A stretch of 23,856 nucleotides of DNA, taken from the NCBI GenBank assembly GCA_036897095.1, contig JAYMSP010002510.1, forward strand, positions 1-23,856, read 5' to 3'. The stretch comes from Plantago elongata. Its lineage: Eukaryota > Streptophyta > Magnoliopsida > Lamiales > Plantaginaceae. Below are positions 1-8,445 of this stretch, piece after piece (position 1 is the first letter of the stretch; the number at the start of each line of letters is the position of its first letter). The translations under genes and the position numbers were made by a program. A model generated the notes under the pieces. It was not told the DNA's origin and did no database searches. It worked only from the letters and a program-made list of their open reading frames with translations.

Positions 1-640
1 TTTGACTACAAGTATGAATATCACATAATTATCCAGAAAACTGTAGTTCAGTGCCAAATGTACTCTTCTGAACAAACATCAGATATACAAGGAGGTATAT
101 CAGTCAATATGAACAAACCTAAAGATTTATCGTGCTTTCTTCAATCATGATTTCCATAACAGAAAGCAAGTCACAGCTCCCTTAGAGTCCAGAGACAGAG
201 TAAACCAGATGTTGGGATTGGGAGGAGAGTAACTGAAAATAATTGTTGTACTTTCTAAATAAGAGCAGCTTAATTTCAGTCACCATCCCATTTTTCATAT
301 TAACTGTAATCGTATCAGTCATTAGATTATGAATCATATAACACAATAAAACAGCTTCCTATAGGTAAATTATGTAAACCTTTAACTACAAGAAGTCAGA
401 GACAAACCACAACTCTGAATAAGGCACAATGATTTACTGACTTGAATAACTTAAAACGAAGAAGCTCATGAATGTTAGAAATGTTACAATAAGCATTCGA
501 CAGCATCACAAACAATAGAACAATAAACATTTATCACAACACAAATAAAATAACATGGGCACATACAATTCCAGTAATTGAGACTAAAATCCTCACAATT
601 AGAAAGATCATACAATTACCATTTTCATCCTCTAGCCCTT
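1..640. other. 3' flank of the F-box gene, no gene seen
   Basis: This AT-rich stretch lies beyond the stop codon of the minus-strand F-box gene, so part of it must be that gene's 3' UTR. I see no open frame with family-like content, no RNA gene and no clear element ends. I could not place a polyadenylation site with confidence. Confidence 0.5.
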
Positions 641-1747
641 TTACGGAACAGCATCGATCCTAGCCTCGAACACGAACCCTCGGCAAAGCCCATCACCACT
701 CCCCGGCACACCTTCCACCCATCTCCACTCAGCCCTCCCTTCCCCAAATTCCTCCCAAAGCGCAAGCTTCTTAACCTTCTTCGCCGAAAAACACACCCTG
801 TTCCCCCCTCCAAACACCTTAAACTTACTACTCTCCATAAAACACTTGTACATCTCAACCGGCATCCTCCCCGCCTCCTCCCACTCCAAACTCTCCAAGT
901 CCAACCTCAACACCAAAATCGTCGAACACGCACTCTGCAAAGCATACGAGTTCTTCAACCCACCAACCACATACACCTTCCTATCACTCCCACTCTTCAC
1001 CAGCCTCGGCCGCTTCAAAATGTCGAAAACATCACCCCACTCCTTCTTCTCCACTCTCACCCACTGCAAACTGGTCTTCTCCACATCCACAACCCTCGTC
1101 CTAAACATCGCCCACTGCGATCTCCACGGCGATCCGACATCACACAGCGTCAAAATCGACCCCGATACGAGAACCGGACTACGCGGCTTAGACGGCAAAT
1201 TGGACGAAAATTTCCGCCAATTGGAGGAGAAATTGGGCGAATTGGAGTCGTAGTACAAAACAGCGAGCTCGGTGAGAACAAGGACGAGACGATCGGATCC
1301 AGCCATGACGGAGCCATGACGAGACCAGGCGGATCCGAGCTGGGGGAGGGTTTTGAAGAGACTGGTCAAGGGGTTACAGACGACGAGGGCTTTTTGGGAA
1401 GTTCTGGGATTGGAGGCCCAGAGGTAGAGGAGGCCGTGAGAGGAGGTGATGGGGTGGAGAGAGGAGAAGGGGAGGAAGGAGAGGGAGAAGGAGAGCCAAT
1501 TGTTGGAATTGGGGTCGAAGGATTGGAGAGTAGGGTTAGGGGTAACGTGGCGGTGGGAGGGTTTGAGGGAGAGGAGAGAGAGGGGTTGGTGGGTGGAGCG
1601 GAGGAGGTGGAGGAAGGAAGGGGAGGAGAGGATGGTGTAGAGGGATTTGCAGGTGCATTTGGTGGCGGCGATCTGGCGGAGATGGAGGTGGCAGAGTATG
1701 TGGTGGAGTGTGTCTTCTGGGAGCTGGTTTAGAGGGGAGGAATCCAT
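641..1747 (-). CDS. SKIP15: F-box protein, SKIP15-like
   Basis: This is a single-exon gene for 368 residues. F-box proteins bind SKP1 and carry substrates to an SCF ubiquitin ligase; the target of this one is unknown. Residues about 3-48 form the F-box (SPLNQLPEDTLHHIL, then CTCKSLY). The rest is a beta-propeller-like region with weak kelch signatures: VYVVGG near 258-263 and KFKVFGGGNRVCFS near 308-321. Conserved stretches such as PQLGSAWSRHGSV, SSNLPSKPRSPVL, LCDVGSPWRSQW and LDLESLEWEEAGRMP match my memory of Arabidopsis SKIP15 (SKP1-interacting partner 15), and the length fits. The stop is TAA at 641-643. I chose the ATG at 1745-1747, directly before the F-box. The frame stays open upstream to an ATG at 1936, but that extension is low-complexity poly-Ile/Leu made by the CT-rich leader. 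Family is sure; orthology is likely. Confidence 0.9.
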   Translation of the reverse strand: MDSSPLNQLPEDTLHHILCHLHLRQIAATKCTCKSLYTILSSPSFLHLLRSTHQPLSLLSLKPSHRHVTPNPTLQSFDPNSNNWLSFSLSFLPFSSLHPITSSHGLLYLWASNPRTSQKALVVCNPLTSLFKTLPQLGSAWSRHGSVMAGSDRLVLVLTELAVLYYDSNSPNFSSNWRKFSSNLPSKPRSPVLVSGSILTLCDVGSPWRSQWAMFRTRVVDVEKTSLQWVRVEKKEWGDVFDILKRPRLVKSGSDRKVYVVGGLKNSYALQSACSTILVLRLDLESLEWEEAGRMPVEMYKCFMESSKFKVFGGGNRVCFSAKKVKKLALWEEFGEGRAEWRWVEGVPGSGDGLCRGFVFEARIDAVP

Positions 1748-2117
1748 GGGAAGAAGAAGATGGAGGATTTGAGGAAGAAGAAGAAGGAGGAGGAGGAAAT
1801 GGAAGTGAATGGTGTTTGGTTTTGTTGGGTTGTTGATGAAGATGAAAATGAAGAAGATGATGATGATGATGATGATGGAGTTTGTTTGCTGGCTGGTTGG
1901 TTGGTTGGTTGACTGTGTTTCACTGTGACAGCGCAACTACGGCTTACTTGGACCGGATGCTTACTTCCAGAAAGAAACTTGTTCACCCTCCCCTCACGCT
2001 TGAAGCTACTTGACTACATTTCTTCTACTTTCTTCCGCAAAGCTCATCTCGTCGGATATGAACATACTCTGTCATTTATCTTCAACGTCCATAGAGTTGA
2101 ATCAGACTTTGATACAT
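1748..2117 (-). promoter_or_regulatory. Leader and promoter of the F-box gene, with microsatellites
   Basis: Read on the minus strand, the first 130 bases upstream of the start are strongly pyrimidine-rich, as in many plant 5' leaders. They contain an ATC/GAT run (about 1856-1877) and a TGGT/ACCA run (about 1890-1910). No clear TATA box was found. The leader has no stop in the frame of the CDS for 189 bases, which makes an artificial N-terminal extension. Confidence 0.5.
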
Positions 2118-2810
2118 CTTAGAATTTCGAACAAATATGGCTATCAATTCTTTTTTTGAATCGATAAAGGTGGAAATACCAAAATCTCTTATGTAAAATA
2201 TAAGCTTAGAACACTGTTACGTAGAAAGTATTCTACCAGATTTAATTAATTTAGTGATTACAGTGCGAAAGAGCACAAGTATCCATATACATCCAAGCGA
2301 AGCACATCAACCAGTGCATGAGAATACAACACTACATATCCACAAGACTTCCTAAAACCTAAGAGACACTACATAAGCCAAATTACACTTAAAGTAATGA
2401 AAAATACCTACTCTAAGCATCTATCAAATAACTCTCAGTTCTACTAAACACTCATCTTATATATGCATAATAATCAAAATGGACTTAGGTATATATATCC
2501 TCTAGAAAGAGTACGGTCCTACCTCATAAAACATACTATTCTTTACTTAGTTAGTAAGAAATTTCTTCATAACTAAGTAGCCTAAAATCTAAGCACAAAA
2601 TCTAACGCTATCTATCTATTAAATATATACACGTGTTACGATTAATGTGCCAACAATAGAATTTCAATACATAATAAAATACAGATGCGTAGACATTTAT
2701 TCATAATATGTAAAAAAAGACTTACGCGTAATTCGAATACAAATACTCGATTATGGTGTAAATGGATTCATCAAACACGACTTTGCAATCTCCAAGAATA
2801 ACACTAACTT
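2118..2810. other. Spacer with a possible LINE 3' tail on the minus strand
   Basis: No coding potential is visible. Read on the minus strand, the end near 2147-2190 reads TTTTGGTATTTCCACCTTTA followed by ATCGATTC and an A run. That resembles the 3' tail of plant LINE elements as I remember them. No coding remnant joins it here, so this is a weak call. The rest is AT-rich and unexplained. Confidence 0.3.
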
Positions 2811-3350
2811 TTTTTAAGGGGGAAATAGGAATTCATTAATAATGAAGCAAATACATCAGTAGAGTTACACAGGAAGGACAGTCCCTTCCGCATATCTAGT
2901 GGATGACTTGGCTAAATCATGAGCAACTATATTTGCAGAACGACAAACGTGTTGGAAACAAAGGGTATTTCCATTTCTTTTAGGGTTTGCAATGATATGA
3001 GGAATCGTCCTTGGGTACTGTATGAAATGCACTTTACAACATGGCTACTTCAAGATCCCAAGTTATATCTACTGAAAATGGGTATGATACGCTCTTTCTA
3101 AAGTGCACCATTTTATATAGTTGAAGTGGCCTCTCCCAACATAACACAATGTTTAGCATGTTTGATGTACACTCTTCTCATTTTTATCTTGCTGGGATGG
3201 AAGCTCGGCCTCAAATATCCTTATGTAATTCGGGATATTCACTTTCTTTCTTTATTCCACAAGTTTTTATCTTTTATAGGAAGCATATATAGTATGTTCT
3301 TGGCATGTCTAACCTTATAAACTATGCAGTGTGCATTTCCTCCCTGCTAG
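2811..3350 (-). pseudogene. LINE relic: zf-RVT and RNase H C-terminus
   Basis: Minus-strand translation across several frames and stops gives two recognisable parts. About 3120-3190 reads PSKIKMRRVYIKHAKHC then VMLGEATSTI, like the zinc-binding zf-RVT domain that follows plant LINE reverse transcriptases; its second cysteine is lost (CVML). About 2865-2960 reads SANIVAHDLAKSSTRY and ends at a TAA at 2865-2867, like the end of the RNase H-type domain (RVT_3). The downstream sequence ends in an A run near 2811-2817, as expected for a LINE 3' end. There are several stops and no RT core, so this is a 5'-truncated dead copy. The 5' boundary is approximate. Confidence 0.6.
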
Positions 3351-3470
3351 TTGTTGAAAACATTTGCAAATATGCAACCATGATGTCCGTGTAATTCAAC
3401 GAAGGAGGTAGTAGAGAGGACAAAAGAGATTAAGATATGCTATACTCATTAAGCACTTGAGAGCAAGGAT

Positions 3471-3635
3471 TAAGGGGCTGATTGGCATGGTATTCAAATC
3501 GCTCCATTTGACTCGATGAACAGTGATTTGACCTAAAATACACTTCAAATACCCCATTTCAATTCCATTTCAAACACAATTTCACCAAAATTCCATCCAA
3601 ATGACCATTTGAGTGCCATGTCAATCAGCCCCTAA
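3471..3635. mobile_element. Tourist-like MITE (PIF/Harbinger type) with TAA target duplication
   Basis: The element proper is 3474-3632 (159 bp). It begins GGGGCTGATTGGCATGG and ends with the inverted copy CCATGTCAATCAGCCCC, one mismatch in 17. TAA flanks it on both sides (3471-3473 and 3633-3635), the 3-bp duplication typical of PIF/Harbinger insertions. It has no coding capacity, so it would depend on a transposase elsewhere. The near-perfect ends suggest a fairly recent insertion. Confidence 0.85.
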
Positions 3636-4335
3636 AAGACTATGGAGATATCCCATCAAACTATTGAAATTCAGAATACTAATTCTGGAAGAGCAGTGGC
3701 ACATAGATTCATTTTTTTTAGTACTTTAGCATTCTAGATTTTATGAAAATATGCTCTGTAATTGATTATAGTGTTATTTTAGTTCATGATCCTTGTATTT
3801 GAAATCTATTCAATTTTGGTATATCAAGGATTTTATTATTTGTATTGATTTATGATTAATAAAAATATAGAATTTCTTCAAAAAAAATTAATGTTTTTCA
3901 TCCTATGCATATTTATTTATGTTCGAATTAAATATTCTGATTCATAAAAGTTATGCATAAAAAAAATTTTGAAAAATCGAAGTTATATGCGTATTAAATT
4001 ACGCCTTTCCTCATGTTGTTTAGTGGAATTTTTTGTTGTCACTAAAATTCCATATGAAGACTCTTACAAGTGTCAAAGTTGAAATGTTATTCTGACATCT
4101 ACAATTGTGATAAAATCTCTTTATTGTGCCATCCATAAGTGTCACCCATAGTTTCTCCATTGGCACTCACAATTGCTGGTTTTGCTAATTAACTTGACAC
4201 TTCATAAAATGCCACAGTAAAACGTTTAAGGCACTATAGAATTAACCACACGGCTTGAAGTCACACTTCATAGATAAAGTCACAGAATTTGAAATTGTCA
4301 CCAAATATATTAATAAGCAAAACTTTATAGTGTTA
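3636..4335. other. AT-rich spacer with repeated GTGTCA/TGCCAC motifs
   Basis: I see no gene. Around 4065-4275 short motifs recur in both orientations (GTGTCA, TGACAC, GGCACT, TGCCAC). Such an arrangement resembles subterminal repeats of CACTA-type elements, but I found no CACTA terminus. Near 3826-3890 a LINE-like tail ending in an A run is possible on the plus strand. Both readings are tentative. Confidence 0.3.
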
Positions 4336-5010
4336 TTAATTCACAATTTTGTTGTAGCGAAGATGGCCAAGGACTCCACAGTAGTAATAAAATTTTCCCA
4401 CACGTTCATACGAAAGTCGAATTTGAATATCCTGGTTTTCTGGACTCGTGAGATTGATCATTCGTCTCAACGGCTTCATGATATCCATATCCACACGGAA
4501 CCGCAGATTAGTACCTATGAATCCCCTGCTATGGGATATATCCAAAGCTTTGAAGGACCCTATAGCATTCCCCAAGACTTCTGCCATTGCTTTATGGCGC
4601 AGCCCAACCGGAATCCCCGAGGCTTGAACGAAGAATTAACAGCTATTCAATGGGACAGATAACGGATCATCCTCCACTGCCAGAGTCCGAAGAACCACCA
4701 GTTGTTTATCAAATGCCCAAGGGCTCTTACTCATAACCGGGGTCTTATCAACGAAGTGCTCAAACTGAACCAAAATTCGATCATCACCGATCTTTTGCAT
4801 CCGAACCGCACGTGGAACCCCCCATCCATTCAACATAGTGCACTTAAAAGCTTCCAGGTTAATCGTCTTTCGAGTCAGGACAGTCCCAACCAAACACCGT
4901 TCATAATCCAAAGCTGAAGTTTTCCAAACTGCCGATTGAACATGAACATTCTGACACTCTTCATCCGTAAGAGACAATTGTGACGTCATCCCTTCCAAAA
5001 TCCGATCCAT
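4336..5010 (-). pseudogene. DUF4283 / zinc-knuckle ORF1-type relic
   Basis: The frame runs from an ATG at 5008-5010 and is interrupted by one in-frame TAA (4636-4638, after LNSC). It resumes in the same frame as FFVQASGIPVGLRHKAMAEV. The first part (SPWAFDKQLVVL and around) matches DUF4283. The second part (IGTNLRFRVDMDIMKPLRR, then IRLSYERVGKFYYYCGVLGH) matches the region leading into the zf-CCHC_4 knuckle of plant LINE ORF1/gag-like proteins. The first knuckle Cys is replaced by Tyr, and the protein stops in the knuckle without its last Cys. Such proteins bind nucleic acid for retrotransposition. With the stop, the broken knuckle and no RT downstream, it is almost certainly dead. Confidence 0.75.
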
Positions 5011-6107
5011 AGTCACCCAGCAGAGTGATCAACCAAGACGATGACAGAACTATGAGAGATGGAGGCGAGAAAAATAATCAGACGTCCTGCGAACACAACC
5101 AAATAAATACAAACTGCCCCCAACACCAAAGTTACGGGGAGGTTACAAAAATAAAGGTTAATAAAAGAAAGAGAAATTACTGAGACGGAGAAGATGATAA
5201 GTTGAAAAAAATGAAAAGATACAGCACAAAGGCAAGCAAATCCACTAAACACGAACTAAAACCAACGACCAGGCAACTGACCATTCAAAGAGAAACACTC
5301 GGGAATATGTATTGGGCTCAGGGTTCACTCGGGGGTATGGGTGGTAACGGGGTGATTGAGACTCACAAAAAGAGAGAACTCAATCTCCAGCATAGAGAGA
5401 GGTGCTCCTAAGAAGAGAGATGGTGTTGATCTTTGAATAACACTAATTTTGGTGATATGTATTTTTTATTTCCACATCCATGAGGCTCAAACCAATCATG
5501 AAGACCAAGTCTTCAAGGATTTACTCCTCCTTAAGGAACTTGGTTTGTAAGGATAGATTCCCACTTGGTGTTCATTTGGTTTAAATGACATGTTTGGTTT
5601 ACATGACAAATAGTGGGAGTGTAAGGAAAAAGTGATGTCAAATTCCACTATGTTGACCATCAATTCTGAGGTAAAATTAAATCAATCAAAGTTCAACTCA
5701 TTTTTAAAAAAAAAATTGTATTTATAACATGAAAAAATACAAAGTAGTTGTATTTATAATGTTAATTAAAACAAAATTGGTTGAATTTATAATGTAAAAT
5801 ACACAATATAACAATATGATCTTTTTTCTTATAAAAGTGTCAAGATATATGTATCGACTTGTAGTTACTCTTTTTATACCACGTTATATTGAAAAACAAC
5901 ACAACTACTGTTCCTAACTATGCTTCATGTGTATCAAAAAATAAATGTATTTTTATTAGCTCCACTTTCGTTATTTTTGGTTCAAAGTGTACTGTCACAA
6001 TTCATCAGAATATTTTTATCAACAATACATCAGAATGGCATGATTCACATAAGAAAATTAAACCGTATTGAATTTTAAGTTTTAGAGGTTACGGGTTACA
6101 AGTATTA
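5011..6107. other. 5' region of the DUF4283 relic, then AT-rich spacer
   Basis: About 5011-5450 lies upstream of the minus-strand DUF4283 frame and is probably its former leader. From about 5500 the sequence is AT-rich with no gene. Around 5576-5610 there is a short direct repeat (TTTGGTTTAAATGACATG followed by TTTGGTTTACATGACA) between inverted CCCACT/AGTGGG motifs, which may be a small decayed MITE. Confidence 0.4.
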
Positions 6108-6134
6108 TAAGACCGCCCGTTGTAGCGGCTGAAT

Positions 6135-6187
6135 TGATCGGTCGTGGCGGGCGGTTGCTCCGCAACCGTAGGCGTCACGACCGATCA
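6135..6187. repeat. Nested subterminal hairpin of the Harbinger-type element
   Basis: Outer arms TGATCGGTCGTG and CACGACCGATCA (12 bp, perfect) enclose an inner stem GGTTGC-TCC-GCAACC. The hairpin lies 24 bp inside the left terminus. Such subterminal structure is a plausible transposase or ORF1 binding region. Confidence 0.75.
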
Positions 6188-6438
6188 GTGTGTTGTGGCG
6201 ATCGATGAAAATCGGTCGCCGGTCATTTTTTTTATTTTTAATAAATTCAAATTGAAATAATAATTGAATATTGGTACGAATAACGACTATTTTCGCTGTA
6301 AAATGGTGTTTTCTTATTGAATTGGGAAGGATACAGTACAACCTAATAAAACTTTTGAAATGAAAATAACAAACTTGTACGGAATTTGAAACTACAACAG
6401 ACAAACACAAACATTAAACACCATTTAATTGAACTGCT

Positions 6439-7662
6439 TCAAGACTCATCCTCGAACTCTCGGTCCAAAATGTTGTACACCTTCCTTTGGTCCGGGGTCA
6501 TATCAGTTGGGTCGATACCGGACAAGTTGAGATACATTTGCAGCATTTGAGTGCGAGCCAAGTCAACATTGGTGTGGTTAGTTGTCGCTTCTATTTGTAG
6601 ACATTTCTCCACTTTTCTTTCGAAGAACGCCAACCTCCTCTGCTCTATCTCAATCCTCTGCTGCTCCAAACGCAGTTGTGTAGCAAAATCGTTCTTGAAC
6701 TCAGCAAAGTCACTACCGAAGGAGTTTGAAGAAATGCCACTTTTCTTAAGTGCCTTCGCCCTATCCCGACCCATGGGACGCTCCTTGAAGTCATCACTAT
6801 CCCCAGTCATGCACATTTTCTTCCATGAGCTTCCGTCCGTGTCTTCACCTTCCGCATCATGGAGTTCAAAACCCGTGATTGAATCTTCCTTTGGACCGGT
6901 GTAGTTCATCTTCGCTTCCCACTGTTGATAATCTTTCATGGCATGCCAACAGTGAATTAGGTTGAAATCTTCACCTTGTTTATGATTCATCTTGTAGATG
7001 CGTTTGGTGTAATCGATGACATCTTCATCGTTAGTACCACTCCGAATTCCTTGCACACATAAAGCCTCGTTGTAAGCACTCATTCATTTATTAACACATG
7101 GTTTGATGCGATTCCAGCGGCCACGAAGAGAGCTACCATTTCGTGGTTTGAGCTCAGAAGTCGAGTCCTTCCTTGCCTCATTCCACATCTTTATGACGTG
7201 CTTAGTGAACATTGTAGTTAACTTCATGTTCGTAGCAAGACATGGATCATCACTAACCTGCATGAACATGTTGATTAGAGCAAGGTCCTCTGCAACCGAG
7301 AGCTTCTTTGGACCGGTCTCCTGGGCTACCCCTTTCACTTCCTCCCTAGGAACGTTCCTTCCCTTTTCCCTCGATGACCCGGCCTTTGCTTTTCCTTTCC
7401 CTTTCGATGCGGCCATCTTCCCCTTTCCTCGAACTGGCAGCTGCATCGGTGGAGGTTGTGTCTCCGAGACAGTTTGCTGCGATCCCTCATCATAACCTTC
7501 CGGACGGAATACATCTTGGGAGTTGAAAGGATTGTATGGTTCATTTGGATTGTTGTTTGGATTGGTGGATGATTCCGAACTATGGTAGCCCATATTGCTG
7601 AACGTTTGCTCGATTTCAGCCGGATCTTTGTCCGCCAACCAAGCAGCGATATTCCGATTCAT
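6439..7662 (-). pseudogene. Myb/SANT-like Harbinger ORF1 with one in-frame stop
   Basis: The reading frame runs from the ATG at 7660-7662 to a stop at 6439-6441. It is broken by a single TGA at 7084-7086; without that stop it would be one frame of about 407 residues. The N-terminal half is Ser/Asn-rich with a basic stretch (RGKGKMAASKGKGKAK). Next comes a Myb/SANT-like trihelix segment (LSVAEDLALINMFMQVSDDP ... SSLRGRWNRIKPCVNK). After the stop follow a segment like the NAM-associated C-terminal domain (FNLIHCWHAMKDYQQWEAK), a charged coiled coil (LRLEQQRIEIEQRRLAFFE) and a tail MTPDQRKVYNILDREF. Plant databases often mislabel this family 'glutathione S-transferase T3-like'; no GST fold is present. 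The stop falls at the end of the DNA-binding segment. An ATG directly follows it, so re-initiation is conceivable. An intron removing the stop is another possibility, but I saw no convincing one. Confidence 0.75.
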
Positions 7663-7878
7663 TTTGATTTTTTGTAGTGATTAGAAGAGTGTTTTGAGTT
7701 TAATAGAGAGAAAGAAAGAGTGTTTGGAGGTGTGAAGAATAGAGTGAAAATGATTGTCGATGTATAGATCCCGAAAAAATATGACCGTTTATAGCCGTTG
7801 GAGTATTTCATATTTTTTAATAATAAAACAATAGTAATATTTTTAAAAATAGAAAATGTGTCAGGTCCAATAAGGACC

Positions 7879-7986
7879 GGACACGTGTCCCAACCAAACG
7901 GCTGGGACACTAGCCGTTTTGTGGCTGGCCCACAAAGGACCCGCCACAAAATGACTCCTCAATCGATTGCCTAGCAACCGATTGAG
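7879..7986. repeat. Cluster of subterminal hairpins, right side of the Harbinger-type element
   Basis: Four inverted repeats follow one another: the palindrome GGACACGTGTCC (7879-7890); AAACGGCT/AGCCGTTT (7896-7919); TTTTGTGGC/GCCACAAAA (7917-7951); and CTCAATCG/CGATTGAG (7958-7986). They mirror the hairpin at the other end in position but not in sequence. Confidence 0.7.
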
Positions 7987-8061
7987 GTGTTGAGCAGTCG
8001 CCCATAGTGGACGGTAGGCGCTGCGATCGCTGTCTAGGGCCGCTCACAGTGAACGGTCTAA

Positions 8062-8445
8062 GGGTTTAAATAATCTTCATCAAAATCCAAGTACAAATGG
8101 TTCATCAACTCGATTTACTGACATAACTTACAGATCAGAGTCATGGTTAATTTAGGTTGCATCTCGAAAGTAATCAACACAAGGACTAATGCGGTTAACT
8201 AATGAGTTGTAACCCAATTTCATCAAGGAAGCTGTTTAATGGCAATGAGTGTTAACTCTTTCTATAAAACTAAGAAACACGATATCACCACGAGAGTATA
8301 TAGTAATTTCTGCTGTTTGTTTTATTCTTTCATACTACATAATAAAAATCCAACTATCACACCCAATAATGTATATAGACAGCAACTATGTGCAGTCACT
8401 TATTCAGTTATTTGTCATATAATTATTCTCTACTTGTATATTTAT
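8062..8445. other. 3' flank of the chitinase gene
   Basis: This is AT-rich sequence between the Harbinger-type element and the chitinase stop codon. It should hold the chitinase 3' UTR. I see no other feature. Confidence 0.45.

Larger units (their letters stand above)
6108..8061 (-). mobile_element. PIF/Harbinger-type element carrying only ORF1
   Basis: The element proper is 6111-8058 (1948 bp). Its left end is GACCGCCCGTTGTAGCGGC. Its right end, read inverted, is GACCGTTCACTGTGAGCGGC; the two match apart from four bases and one gap. TAA flanks it at 6108-6110 and 8059-8061, as expected for PIF/Harbinger. Inside is one minus-strand gene for a Myb/SANT-like protein, the ORF1 class that normally works with a separate DDE transposase. 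No transposase frame exists between the ends. Both subterminal regions are GC-rich and full of hairpins, unlike the surrounding AT-rich DNA. It is therefore either a non-autonomous derivative or an ORF1-only type. The family call rests on ends, TSD and ORF1. Confidence 0.75.

Noticed and set aside
578..1732. Long plus-strand open frame (384 codons) over the F-box gene
   Set aside because: It is antisense to the F-box CDS, rich in Pro/Arg then Gly/Glu, and has no family motif. It is open only because of the base composition of the real gene.
1748..1936. N-terminal extension of the F-box protein
   Set aside because: The added residues are poly-Ile/Phe/Leu from a microsatellite-rich leader. The Met at 1747 stands just before the F-box, as in related proteins.
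5013..5252. Hydrophobic minus-strand frame (79 codons)
   Set aside because: It overlaps the likely leader of the DUF4283 relic. Its hydrophobicity follows from T-rich sequence on that strand.
7335..7544. Second minus-strand frame inside ORF1, and the plus-strand frames at 6551 and 7103
   Set aside because: They overlap the better-supported ORF1 frame and have no recognisable motif.
6439..7662. Glutathione S-transferase T3-like gene
   Set aside because: This label is common in plant databases for this family, but the sequence shows a Myb/SANT-like segment and coiled coil inside a TIR-bounded element, not a GST fold.
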